NCBI GenBank assembly: GCA_045531235.1
Contig: JAZSDQ010000037.1
Coordinates: forward strand, 1 to 43,359
DNA length: 43,359 nt
Source: RGIG5579 sp045531235
Lineage (GTDB): Bacteria > Bacillota > Clostridia > Oscillospirales > SIG627
Direction: 5' to 3'
In this document: positions 25,164 to 34,000 of the stretch, piece after piece
Layout of the letters: every line of letters starts with the position of its first letter
How positions within the stretch are numbered: the stretch's first letter is position 1
The notes under the pieces: model-generated
Database searches by the model: none
Seen by the model: only the letters and a program-made list of their open reading frames with translations
Told to the model about the DNA's origin: nothing
Program-made: the position numbers and the translations under genes

Positions 25164-26000
25164 ATGGCAATTACCAATTTTATTCCTGCTCTGTGGAGTG
25201 AAACGCTTTACAGTGAGCTGGAGAAAGACTATGTGGGAGTAAAGCTTTGCTCCCGTGAATTCGAGGGAGAGATCCGCGGAGAGGGCGACAGAGTAAAAAT
25301 CTGCGGTATTGGCCCCGTAACGGTGTTTGATTATACCAAAAATCAGGATATGCCTGCGGCAGAGGTGCTTTCCGACAACGAGCGCACCCTGATCATTGAT
25401 CAGGCAAAGGGATTCAACTTCTTTTTGGATTCCATCGATCTTGCTCAGTCCAAGAAGGGCTTGATGCAGGCGGCAATGAAGGAGGCTTCCAACGCTCTTT
25501 CCGACGTGGCAGACCGCTACATCTACTCTCTTACCGACAGTGCGGTGGAAAGCATTACCGACGATGCGGTAACAAGCGCTTCCATCATCAACAGCATTGC
25601 CGATGCCAGACGTATTCTTATGGAACACAACGTTCCCAATTCCGCAAAGATCTCTCTGGAGGTTCCCCCTGCCATTGAGCAGAAGTTGGTGCTGGCGAAG
25701 GTGCTTCGTTCTACCGATAACGTAGACGCCCTTGGCAGAGGATATATCGGTACCTTTATGGGCTTTGATATCTACGTGACCAACAACATCCAGAAGGACG
25801 GCAGCGGCGCATACCGCTGTATTGCAAGAACCGGCCGCGCCATTGCTTTTGCCGAGCAGGTTTCCGAGGTCAAGGCGTATGAGCCCGAGCTTCGCCACGG
25901 CGATGCCGTTAAGGGATTGCATCTTTACGGCGCCAAGATCATCTACCCCAAGGAAATGGTCTTTTTGAACCTGACTCCCGCCGAAGAAGACAATATCTGA
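25164..26000 (+). CDS. Major capsid protein (HK97/P22 coat-like)
   Basis: A 278-residue coat-type protein. It opens MAITNFIPALWSETLYSELEKDYVGVKLCS, followed by GDRVKICGIGPVTVFDYT and LIIDQAKGFNFFLDSIDLAQSK, the pattern of P22/T7-like and other Firmicute podovirus-type coats. DVADRYIYSL and the helical spine INSIADARRILMEHNVP follow, then a strand-rich C terminus with GYIGTFMGFDIYVTNNI. It is somewhat short but uninterrupted. It lies directly after the scaffold-like gene, as usual. Whether it still assembles is not visible from sequence. Confidence 0.82.
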   Translation: MAITNFIPALWSETLYSELEKDYVGVKLCSREFEGEIRGEGDRVKICGIGPVTVFDYTKNQDMPAAEVLSDNERTLIIDQAKGFNFFLDSIDLAQSKKGLMQAAMKEASNALSDVADRYIYSLTDSAVESITDDAVTSASIINSIADARRILMEHNVPNSAKISLEVPPAIEQKLVLAKVLRSTDNVDALGRGYIGTFMGFDIYVTNNIQKDGSGAYRCIARTGRAIAFAEQVSEVKAYEPELRHGDAVKGLHLYGAKIIYPKEMVFLNLTPAEEDNI

Positions 26001-26024
26001 TTTCGGCTGAAAAAGGAGTAAGGC

Positions 26025-26408
26025 ATGAAGACAGCGCGTGAAATTTACCGAAGAAGCCTTGCTTTGATGGGCGAGGAAGACGGGGAAAACAGTGCCGTTT
26101 TCGAAAAAAGACTGCTTCCCCTTGTGAATATACTTCTTGGTGAAGTATACGAATTGGATCTTGCGCTGAAGGGCGATGAGCTTGGCGTAGGTGCGACCAT
26201 TCCTCAGCTGGTTTCTCCGGAAGAGGAGATCGGTCTGGAGGAGATGATTCTTTTCTCTCTGATGCCTTTGGGGCTTGCGGCGCTTTTTCTGGGGGAAACG
26301 GAACCGGAAAGAGCGAGCTTCTTTCATGGTCTTTATCAAAAAGAACGGGAAGTTTTGAGAGCAAGGTGCCGCCAAGGTCGGCGTCACAAAATTTTCCGTC
26401 CTTATTGA
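26025..26408 (+). CDS. Putative head-completion / head-tail connector protein
   Basis: A 127-residue mostly helical protein between capsid and gp10-like genes. The start MKTAREIYRRSLALMGEED followed by helices (RLLPLVNILLGEVYELDLAL, LEEMILFSLMPLGLAALFLG) resembles small connector proteins that close the portal. I recognise no diagnostic motif; the call rests on size, helical content and gene order. AAAGGAG precedes the start, and the next gene follows after ten bases. Confidence 0.5.
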   Translation: MKTAREIYRRSLALMGEEDGENSAVFEKRLLPLVNILLGEVYELDLALKGDELGVGATIPQLVSPEEEIGLEEMILFSLMPLGLAALFLGETEPERASFFHGLYQKEREVLRARCRQGRRHKIFRPY

Positions 26409-26418
26409 GGAGGCAGTT

Positions 26419-28128
26419 ATGAAAGGTGATTTTACTTTAAATTTAGAGCATTTTTCGGGTCTTTGCACTTCCGTGGACGGCTCTCACGAATTGAAGGATT
26501 CTCTGAGCCCGGATATGCTGAATTTCAAGATCACAAGCGGTGGTAAGCTGAAGCGGCGAGAGGGCTGCAGGAAGATCTGTGATCTTCCCGGATTGCGCGG
26601 GATCTATTACGGAAAGCTTGGCGGAGAAGATATTTTCCTTGCGGTGGCAGGGCATACACTGTATGCCTCCCGCCTGGGATTTGACAGCCTTTCCCCTTTG
26701 GAGGGGATCATTCCCGGAGAGGAATCGGTGCAGATTTTTTATTTCTATAATTCACTTTATATTCTCACGGGAAATGGCATCCGAAAATATGACGGTGAAA
26801 GTCTTTTGGTACCGGAGCCTTATATTCCTACGCTGATGATCGGCACGGTTTCCGATGGAAGCGGCGTGATGTATGAAGACGTCAACATTCTTACTCCGTA
26901 TTTTAAGCAAAGGTTTTCTCCCAGCGGTACGGATAAATACTTTTACCCCGTGCTAGTAAATCTTGAGGGCGTTGTGTGGGTGAAGGTAAACGGGCAGCTT
27001 CTTGACGAGAAGTCCTATTATTGGAATGAAGAAAACTGCTCTCTTACCTTGCTTTCTGTCCCTCCTGCGGGAATTGATTCCGTGGAGGCAATGTTTGAAC
27101 TGTGCCGCGAGGGAGACGAACCGGACCGCATCTGGAATTGCCGCAACGCCGTCAGCTTTGGCGGTGCTAATGATACCCGCGCTTTTCTGTACGGAAATCG
27201 GGATACTCCCGGCATGCGCTATCACAGCGGTGTGGTGGACGGAAAACCGTGCCTGGAGTATTTTCCCGAAACGGCATATTCTCTCATCGGATCGGGAGAA
27301 GATATCACTTCCATTTTAAGACATTACGACAGGCTTCTCATTTGGACGGAGAACGCGGCGTATTACTCTTATCTGGAATACATGACCGGCGTGGACGGCA
27401 AACTCGTGGCATCCTTTCCCGTGCTTCCCTTATCGGACCACCGCGGCTGCTCTGCCCGAGGGCAGGCAGTTTTGGTGGAAAACGATCCGTGCACCGTCTG
27501 CGGTGCGGGGCTCTTTCGCTGGGTATCTACAAATATTCGGGATGAACGAAACGCTGTGCTTTTTTCCGAGTCCATTGCTCACGCTTTGCAAAAAGAAGAT
27601 GCTGAAAAAACGATCCTCTTTAATCGCAAGGCAACTTCGGAATTGTACATTTGTTTTGACAATCGGATCTTTGTATATCACTACGGCAGAAGGCAGTTCT
27701 ACTATTATGAAATGCCGAAGAATATTTTTGCATTTTGTGAAGTGAAAAATCAGCTGTATTATGCATCTGATGACGGAATTTATGAGGTCGGAGGAGATCT
27801 GGATCTGGGAAAGGCGATTCCGGTGCGATGGAAAAGCAAGAAAATGAGCTTCGGCGACGGAAACTCCGAAAAAAACCTGTACCGTGTTTCTCTTACCGTC
27901 AGAACACCTTCGCCTGTGAATTTTCATGTTACAGCCACGACGGATCGGGGAGAAACGGAGAAAAAAGAGTTTTCTGTTTCGGGAGACGGTGAGGAAATCA
28001 GAAAAAGCTTGCGCTTTTTCAAACGTCGGTTTCATTATCTGGAGCTTTTGATCTCTGCAGAGGACGCCACGGCGGCGCATGTTTTGGGGATTGAAATCAA
28101 GGGTAGGCAAACCGACCGAAACGTATAA
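26419..28128 (+). CDS. P22 gp10-like tail hub / DNA stabilisation protein
   Basis: A 569-residue, beta-rich protein. The N terminus FSGLCTSVDGSHELKDSLSPDMLNFKITSGGKLKRREGCRKI is the typical opening of gp10-type packaged-DNA stabilisation proteins, which plug the portal and start a short tail. Repeated short strands (GRHTLYAS-like, IYYGKLGGEDIFLAV, YFYNSLYILTGNGIRKYDG) are consistent with a beta-propeller. The C terminus has a jelly-roll-like stretch (VRWKSKKMSFGDGNSEKNLY). It supports short-tailed, podovirus-like origins for this cassette. No frameshift or stop interrupts it. Confidence 0.7.
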   Translation: MKGDFTLNLEHFSGLCTSVDGSHELKDSLSPDMLNFKITSGGKLKRREGCRKICDLPGLRGIYYGKLGGEDIFLAVAGHTLYASRLGFDSLSPLEGIIPGEESVQIFYFYNSLYILTGNGIRKYDGESLLVPEPYIPTLMIGTVSDGSGVMYEDVNILTPYFKQRFSPSGTDKYFYPVLVNLEGVVWVKVNGQLLDEKSYYWNEENCSLTLLSVPPAGIDSVEAMFELCREGDEPDRIWNCRNAVSFGGANDTRAFLYGNRDTPGMRYHSGVVDGKPCLEYFPETAYSLIGSGEDITSILRHYDRLLIWTENAAYYSYLEYMTGVDGKLVASFPVLPLSDHRGCSARGQAVLVENDPCTVCGAGLFRWVSTNIRDERNAVLFSESIAHALQKEDAEKTILFNRKATSELYICFDNRIFVYHYGRRQFYYYEMPKNIFAFCEVKNQLYYASDDGIYEVGGDLDLGKAIPVRWKSKKMSFGDGNSEKNLYRVSLTVRTPSPVNFHVTATTDRGETEKKEFSVSGDGEEIRKSLRFFKRRFHYLELLISAEDATAAHVLGIEIKGRQTDRNV

Positions 28129-28145
28129 ATAAAGAGGAGGATATT

Positions 28146-29051
28146 ATGGCAACGAAAAACAATACTGCGCAGATCCTCAAACAGATGGAAGAAGGAACGG
28201 AAGAGATCTTTTCCCGCTATGAAAAACTGATTCGTGCTACGGAGGCATCTTACAACAGCAAGATCCGTGCCCTTGATAAGAAATATCAAAAAGAAGCGAG
28301 TTTTGCTTCAGCGCGGGCAGATGTGGATCTGAAAAATATGCTGGAACGAATGGCAGACAGCGGATATACCCGTGCCGGGGAAACGGTGCAGGCGCAGGCT
28401 TATGCCAACGCTCAGCGCTCTGCAGCGATGTCGGCACTTTCTCTGCAGCACGGAGAACAGGTGGCTTCCTTTGAAGCGGAAAAAGCAAAAACCTCTGCTT
28501 CGCTCCTGGCGGAGGCTGAAAAAGAGATCGGTGAATATAAGACGGGCCTTTACCGCGCTCAATTGGAACAGGCAAATCTGGATCGGGAATATGAAGCGCA
28601 GCTTCAGCGCGACCAAAGGGCGCAGGAAAACTGGGCGAAAGAATATGAAGCGCAGCTTCAGCGCGACCAAAGGGCGCAGGAGAACTGGGCAAAAGAATAT
28701 GAAGCGCAGCTTCAGCGTGACCAAAGAGAACAGGAAAACTGGGTGAAAGAATATGAAGCAGCGCGAAAGCAGGAGAGCTATGAAAATCACTTGGCAGAGG
28801 AAAAACTAAAGCTGGAAAGCAGTGAGAAAAACGGAGGTTCTTCCGGAATTGAGCCTGAAATGACCGCTTACGATTACCTGAATGAGATCGTGAAAAAGCA
28901 CACGACCTACAATAATAAGGAAAGGTATAAAGTGGTGGATCGGAAAGGAATTCTTCAGAGCATCAGCAGGATCGTAAAGGATACGAATATTTCTTATCGT
29001 TACCGATATGAGTTATATTTGTACGGTAAAACCTTAGGATATATTTCCTGA
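28146..29051 (+). CDS. Coiled-coil virion-associated protein with tandem repeats (unknown; ejection-protein-like?)
   Basis: A 301-residue protein, mostly charged coiled coil. After an N-terminal helix, a small-residue-rich stretch (GYTRAGETVQAQAYANAQRSAAMSA) resembles internal or ejection proteins seen after gp10-like genes in related Firmicute elements. Residues 148-205 hold three copies of the 18-residue unit EYEAQLQRDQRAQENWAK and a partial fourth. The C-terminal ~70 residues form a compact basic domain (YDYLNEIVKKHTTYNNKERYK). No signal peptide or membrane segment is seen. It ends the cassette, and a terminator follows within five bases. Function is not assigned. Confidence 0.55.
   Translation: MATKNNTAQILKQMEEGTEEIFSRYEKLIRATEASYNSKIRALDKKYQKEASFASARADVDLKNMLERMADSGYTRAGETVQAQAYANAQRSAAMSALSLQHGEQVASFEAEKAKTSASLLAEAEKEIGEYKTGLYRAQLEQANLDREYEAQLQRDQRAQENWAKEYEAQLQRDQRAQENWAKEYEAQLQRDQREQENWVKEYEAARKQESYENHLAEEKLKLESSEKNGGSSGIEPEMTAYDYLNEIVKKHTTYNNKERYKVVDRKGILQSISRIVKDTNISYRYRYELYLYGKTLGYIS
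28587..28760 (+). repeat. 54-base tandem repeat, three copies plus 12 bases
   Basis: Units start at 28587, 28641 and 28695. The first two differ by only a couple of bases; the third has several changes, mostly near its end. A partial fourth covers 28749-28760. The period is in frame and yields an 18-residue coiled-coil repeat. Confidence 0.95.
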
Positions 29052-29055
29052 CAAT

Positions 29056-29086
29056 AAAAATCGTGCGTGAAAGCGCACGATTTTTT
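29056..29086 (+). terminator. Rho-independent terminator closing the phage-type cassette
   Basis: TCGTGCG (29061-29067) pairs with CGCACGA (29074-29080) around TGAAAG. The stem is extended by an A-run/T-run and followed by six T residues, immediately after the last cassette stop codon. Confidence 0.92.
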
Positions 29087-29095
29087 CCTTTTCTC

Positions 29096-29124
29096 TTTTC
29101 AAGGGGCATTTTTTTGTGTATAAT
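29096..29124 (+). promoter_or_regulatory. Promoter of rnhA-mnmA
   Basis: A perfect TATAAT (29119-29124) lies 30 bases before the rnhA start, with a weak TTTTCA -35 (29096-29101) at 17 bases. Confidence 0.55.
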
Positions 29125-29153
29125 GAAGTATCGGAAGTAAAAAGGAGATCAAT

Positions 29154-29588
29154 GTGAAAAACGTTACTTTATATACCGACGGCGCGTGCTCGGGGAATCC
29201 GGGACCGGGAGGCTTTTGTGCCATTTTGGTCTACAACGGGCATGAGAAATGCATTTCCGGCGGAGAAAAAGATACTACCAACAACCGCATGGAATTGATG
29301 GCAGTGATCCGCGGCCTCGGTGCTTTGAAGGAAAGCTGTGAGGTGGAGATCGTCAGTGATTCCAAATATGTAGTAGATGCCATTGAGAAAAAATGGCTCC
29401 ATTCCTGGCAGAAGAACGGCTGGCGCAAGGCGGATAAGAAGCCTGTTCTCAACGTAGATCTTTGGAAGGAGCTTGCTGAGCTTCTGGAAAAACACGCGGT
29501 CAGCTTTACCTGGATCCGCGGTCATGACGGCCACCCCTATAACGAAAGATGCGATCGGGTGGCGGTGGAAGAATCCAAAAAGGTGTGA
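29154..29588 (+). CDS. rnhA: Ribonuclease HI
   Basis: RNase HI cuts the RNA strand of RNA-DNA hybrids. The 144-residue protein keeps all catalytic acids at the canonical places: D9 (LYTDGACSGNPGPGG), E47 (NNRMELMA), D69 (IVSDSKYV) and D134 (ERCDRVA), plus the loop histidine H124 (RGHDGH). The start is GTG at 29154, six bases after AAAGGAG; an overlapping ATG at 29152 is out of frame. It is cotranscribed with mnmA seven bases downstream. A simple housekeeping gene on the right shoulder of the phage-type cassette. Confidence 0.97.
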   Translation: MKNVTLYTDGACSGNPGPGGFCAILVYNGHEKCISGGEKDTTNNRMELMAVIRGLGALKESCEVEIVSDSKYVVDAIEKKWLHSWQKNGWRKADKKPVLNVDLWKELAELLEKHAVSFTWIRGHDGHPYNERCDRVAVEESKKV

Positions 29589-29595
29589 GAAATCT

Positions 29596-30612
29596 ATGGA
29601 AAAAGTGCTCGTAGGGCTTTCCGGCGGCGTGGACAGCGCCGCAGCGGCAAAGCTTCTTTTGGAACAGGGATATGAAGTGCATGGAGTCTTTCTCTCTTTT
29701 TGTCCGCACTCCGATCCTTCGGCTGCCCGTTATACAGCGGAAAAGCTAGGGATTCCCTTTTGTGTGGTTCACAGAGAAAAACGGTTTGAAAAAGAAGTGG
29801 TCGTTCCTTTCGTGGAATGCTATATGGCAGGGGAAACCCCCAATCCTTGTGTGGAATGTAACCGCCGTATGAAATTTTCCTCGCTTCTTGCCGAGGCGGA
29901 TCGCTTGGGGATGGATAAGGTTGCAACGGGGCACTATGTTCGCGTGGAAAAACAGAAAAACGGGCGATTCGGACTGCTCCGCGGTGTTGACGACAGCAAA
30001 GATCAAAGCTATTTTCTCTGGAAACTGACACAGAAACAGCTTTCACGCATTGTATTTCCCCTGGGCGATAAGAAAAAAGAGGATATGATCTCTTTTGCCT
30101 CCGGGCTTGTTACTCCCGAGGAAAGAGAAAGTATGGAAATCTGCTTTATTCCCGACGGTGATACCTTTCGTTTTGTTGAAGAAAAAGGCGGTAGGGGAAA
30201 AACAGGTAATTTTGTAGATCAAGAGGGCAATGTTCTCGGAGTGCATCGGGGAATTCACAAATATACGGTGGGGCAGCGCCGCGGTCTTGGAATTGCTGCG
30301 GGAGAAAGGCTTTTTGTAACGAGTAAGGATCCGAAAACGGGGACTGTGACCCTGGGAAAATCGGAGGAACTTTTGACAGATACCATTTACATTACTGATA
30401 TGGGATATGTTTCTTCCGGTCGAAAAAATTTGCCAAAAGACGGTTTAACGGTGAAGGGAAGACATCGGGGAAGGGCAATTCCTTGTCGCCTGCAATTTAA
30501 AAAAGGCGGTGCAAAAATCACTCTTTTGGAAAAGACAGCTCGGTTTGCTGCCGGTCAATCGGCGTGCCTTTATCTTGGCGATGTGATTTTGATGGGCGGG
30601 ATCATACGATAA
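29596..30612 (+). CDS. mnmA: tRNA-specific 2-thiouridylase
   Basis: MnmA thiolates U34 of Lys, Glu and Gln tRNAs with ATP and a persulfide donor. The 338-residue protein has the PP-loop GLSGGVDSAAAAK (residues 8-20) and the catalytic cysteines C88 (TPNPCVECNRRMKF) and C183 (SMEICFIPDG). DQSYFLWKLTQKQL, YTVGQRRGLGIA and a short C-terminal beta barrel complete it. It is slightly shorter than the common ~360 residues, by loops. The ATG at 29596 gives MEKVLVGLSGG. A longer in-frame reading from 29473 lies inside rnhA and was rejected. No strong ribosome site is visible, so coupling to rnhA termination is plausible. Confidence 0.95.
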   Translation: MEKVLVGLSGGVDSAAAAKLLLEQGYEVHGVFLSFCPHSDPSAARYTAEKLGIPFCVVHREKRFEKEVVVPFVECYMAGETPNPCVECNRRMKFSSLLAEADRLGMDKVATGHYVRVEKQKNGRFGLLRGVDDSKDQSYFLWKLTQKQLSRIVFPLGDKKKEDMISFASGLVTPEERESMEICFIPDGDTFRFVEEKGGRGKTGNFVDQEGNVLGVHRGIHKYTVGQRRGLGIAAGERLFVTSKDPKTGTVTLGKSEELLTDTIYITDMGYVSSGRKNLPKDGLTVKGRHRGRAIPCRLQFKKGGAKITLLEKTARFAAGQSACLYLGDVILMGGIIR

Positions 30613-30663
30613 AAACGTATAAAAAACGTCTGTGCAAAGTGTAGAAAATTTGAACAAAAAATT

Positions 30664-30708
30664 AGCGAAGTCTTACAAGTAAAAGTGTGAGATTTCGCTT
30701 TTTTTAAC
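30664..30708 (+). terminator. Rho-independent terminator after mnmA
   Basis: AGCGAAGTCTTACA pairs with TGTGAGATTTCGCT (two G-T wobbles) around a short loop, followed by a run of seven T residues. Confidence 0.85.
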
Positions 30709-31004
30709 AATGTTTGAAAATGAGAAAAAAAGTCGAAAAATCGTACGAAATATAAATTATAAACAAAATGTTAGAAAAAAATAACTATGCAAAAATATAA
30801 CATTCTTGTGGAAGAAAAACCAAAAAATCCCTAGATTTCAACGAAAAAATAATGTTGTTAAACTGTGAATATATTTTTTCAATATTTTTTGTGCAATTTT
30901 GAAAAGAGCAAAATTCACCTGTTCTTCACAAAAGCGGCAAAAAGAGCCTTTTTTTGCCTTGAAAAAGTGCTGAAAACCATTGATTTTCCGCGAGTTTTGC
31001 TTTC
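30709..31004. other. AT-rich upstream region of the sugar-uptake operon
   Basis: No gene is visible. The stretch is strongly A/T-rich and contains several inverted repeats. AATGTTA...TAACATT has arms at 30767-30773 and 30798-30804. AATTTTG...CAAAATT spans 30895-30915. GGCAAAAA...TTTTTGCC (30936-30958) resembles a weak terminator or attenuator. Any of these could be an operator, but AT richness makes chance repeats likely. Confidence 0.4.
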
Positions 31005-31033
31005 TTGACAAAGAAAAACGCTTGTGCTAAAAT
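31005..31033 (+). promoter_or_regulatory. Extended -10 promoter of the sugar-uptake operon
   Basis: TTGACA (31005-31010), 17 bases, then TGC-TAAAAT (-10 at 31028-31033, with the TGn extension). It lies 35 bases before the first ATG, followed by a strong TAGGAGGA ribosome site (31053-31060). No catabolite-response element was recognised. Confidence 0.8.
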
Positions 31034-31068
31034 TATCCTACATACGCATGACTAGGAGGATTTTTTGT

Positions 31069-34000
31069 ATGATGAAAAAGTTTCTGTCAAAAACGCTCGT
31101 TCTTTTTCTGGCATTTTTGATGGTATTTTCATGCTTCGGAACCGTGGCATTTGCCGTGGCTGCTGACGCTGTTCAGGCAGACGAAACCGATGCAAAAGAA
31201 GATGCCGGCAAGCTGGATGAGATCCGAGAGCTTTTGAACTCCAATGAGTATTCCGAGTATCGCGCTGTTTATAAGGATGCTCCCATTGGTGAAGACGATG
31301 TGACCATTAACGGTGCAGACTTTAATGCGGAAAAAACTACCGCTGATGTTGCTACCGACACTTATCTCGGTAGTGATAAAGAGGTTGTTTTGATTCCCGG
31401 TCTGGGTGACGTTTCCTGGGACTTCTATATTAAGAAGACCGGTAATTACCACATTTCTATCACCTACGCTCCCATTGTAGAATACGATGCCAACGGCGAC
31501 GGCGTTGCTGATATGAAGAGCAACTCCGCCACCATTAAGCGCGCTCTTCTTCTTGACGGCACCTATCCCTTCAAGCAGTCCCGTTACATTGAGTTCAGCC
31601 GTGTTTGGATGGACGTAATGGGCGGTGAAGGCACCAATGACCGTGGTTTTGAAGAAGATAACGACGGCAGTGAGATCAAACCTGACAAGGTAGAGGCTCC
31701 CGAATGGAAGACTGTACTTGCCAGCGATTCCACCGGCTACGAAGTGGAACCCTTCCTTTATTATATAGAGGAAGGCCAGCACACCCTTTCCTTTAAAGAG
31801 GTTCAGGAGTGCTGCGCGATCAAAGAGATCCGCATTTACCACGAAGAAGATACCATCAGCTACGACGAATATCTGAAGGCCAATGAAGGCAAGACAGACA
31901 ACGCTGCCGGCTCTCAGGTCGTTGTTATCGATGCAGAAATTCCTCATCGTACTTCCTCCAATATTATATATCCCCTTTACGATCGCGGATCCGCCGCAAC
32001 CGTTCCCCAGGATGCTTACAATATTCTTCTGAACAGCATCGGCGGTGAAAAATGGCAGACCGCGGGTCAGTGGATCACCTGGAGCTTTGAAGTTCCCGCA
32101 GACGGATTTTACAATATCAGTCCTCGCTTTGTTCAGTCGTTCTCCGAGGGTATGTATGTATCCCGTGAATTGAAGATTGACGGTCAAACGCCCTTTAAGG
32201 AAGCGAAGAATCTTCGTTTTAAGTATGCCGATGATTGGCAGTTGCTTCCTTTGACCTATACAGCAAATGAAGAAACCGGCGAAGAAGCTCCTTTGAAATT
32301 CTATCTGACCAAGGGCACTCACTCCTTGGAAATGTGGGTAGTTCTCGGTGAAATGGCAGAGGTTCTGACCAAAGTGGAAGCTTCTCTTGCCAATATCAAC
32401 GATTATTATCTGCAGATCCTTATGTTGACCGGTTCCGATCCTGATGAATACCGCGACTATCAGTTCGGCCGCTTGATGCCTGAGGTTCTTAAGGGTATGG
32501 GCACGGAAGCTAAGGTTCTTACCGAAGTTTCCAAGCGTTTGGAAGCTATTACCGGCGCCAAGGGTTCCGACTCTGTTACCCTTGATAACATTGCAATGCT
32601 TCTTTCCGGTATGTCCGGAGATGAAGATCTGGTAGCAGCAAACTTCAGCGAATTGAAGGATAATATCGGTTCTCTGGGTACCTGGATTATGTCCGCCCGT
32701 AACCAGCCCTTGCAGCTTGACTACATTCTTGTTTCTCCTGCTGCCGACGTTGAAGCGGCAGGTCACGATAAGTTTGTGAAAAACGCAGGCTACAGAGCGG
32801 AAGCTTCCTTCTGGGGAGCTCTGGCTTATGAATTTGAACAGTTCCTTATGAGCTGGATCAGCGACTACTCCAGTTACGGCGTTCGTACTGCAGCCGGCAC
32901 TGAAGGCTACAAAAAGGTTGAAGTATGGACCACCACCGGCCGTGACCAGTCCACCATTATGCGTTCTCTGGTCAGTGACTCTTTCACTCCCAACCACAAT
33001 ATCGCAGTTGACCTGAAGCTGGTTGCAGCAGGATCTCTCCTTCCCGCTACCCTTTCCGGAAGCGGTCCTGACATCAATATGTCTTTGGCTTCTGCTACCA
33101 TTATCAACTATGCAATTCGTTCTGCGATCCGTCCTATCAACCCTGAAGGATATGTTTTCTCTGAAGACGATACTCCCGAAGAGAGAGCAGAGAAGGAGCT
33201 TTGCCAGAAGGTCTTTGCGGATTACCACGAAGTGAAGAAGTGGTTCCAGGATGCAGCTACCGTTCCGCTGGAATTGTACGGCGTATCCTACGGCTTGCCT
33301 GAAACCGAAAGCTTCTCTATGATGTTCTATCGCAGCGATATCCTTTTGGAACTGGGACTTGCCATTCCCGAAACCTGGGATGACGTTTATAACATGCTTC
33401 CCACGCTCCAGACCAACAACTTGGACTTCGGTTATCACGAATCCCTTGCAGGTCTTCTCATTATGCTGTATCAGCGCGGCGAGCAGCTTTACAGCAAACC
33501 CTTGGAGGGTGACACTACCGGAAAGACCGGTGCAATGACTATCAACCTTGATAGCAACGCTGCTCTTGAAACGTTCAAGGAAATGTGTGAGCTTTACACC
33601 ATGTATGGCTTCCCCTACTCCTATAACTTTGTAAACCGTTTCCGTACCGGTGAAATGCCCGTTGCGGTACAGGCTTACATCTCTTATTCTCAGCTTACTA
33701 TTTTCGCACCCGAGCTTCGCGGCCTTTGGGGCTTCACCCTGATGCCCGGTACCATTCGTACCGCGGAAGACGGCACTGTTTACGTTGACCACACCGCCGA
33801 TACCAACGTTACCGGTATCGTAATGATGGCTGACTGCGAGAACATTGCAGAAGCTTGGGAATTCATGAAGTGGTGGGTAAGTGCAGAAAGCCAGTCCACT
33901 TACGGACAGGAATATTACGCACTGCTCGGTGCCTCCGGTCAGTATGCGACCGCAAACCAGGAAGCACTCTTCTCTATGAGCTGGACTGCTGAAGAAAGAA

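Noticed and set aside
22898..29153. Attachment-site duplication flanking the phage-type cassette
   Set aside because: I compared both borders by eye and found no convincing direct repeat. Only short A/T or purine runs are shared.
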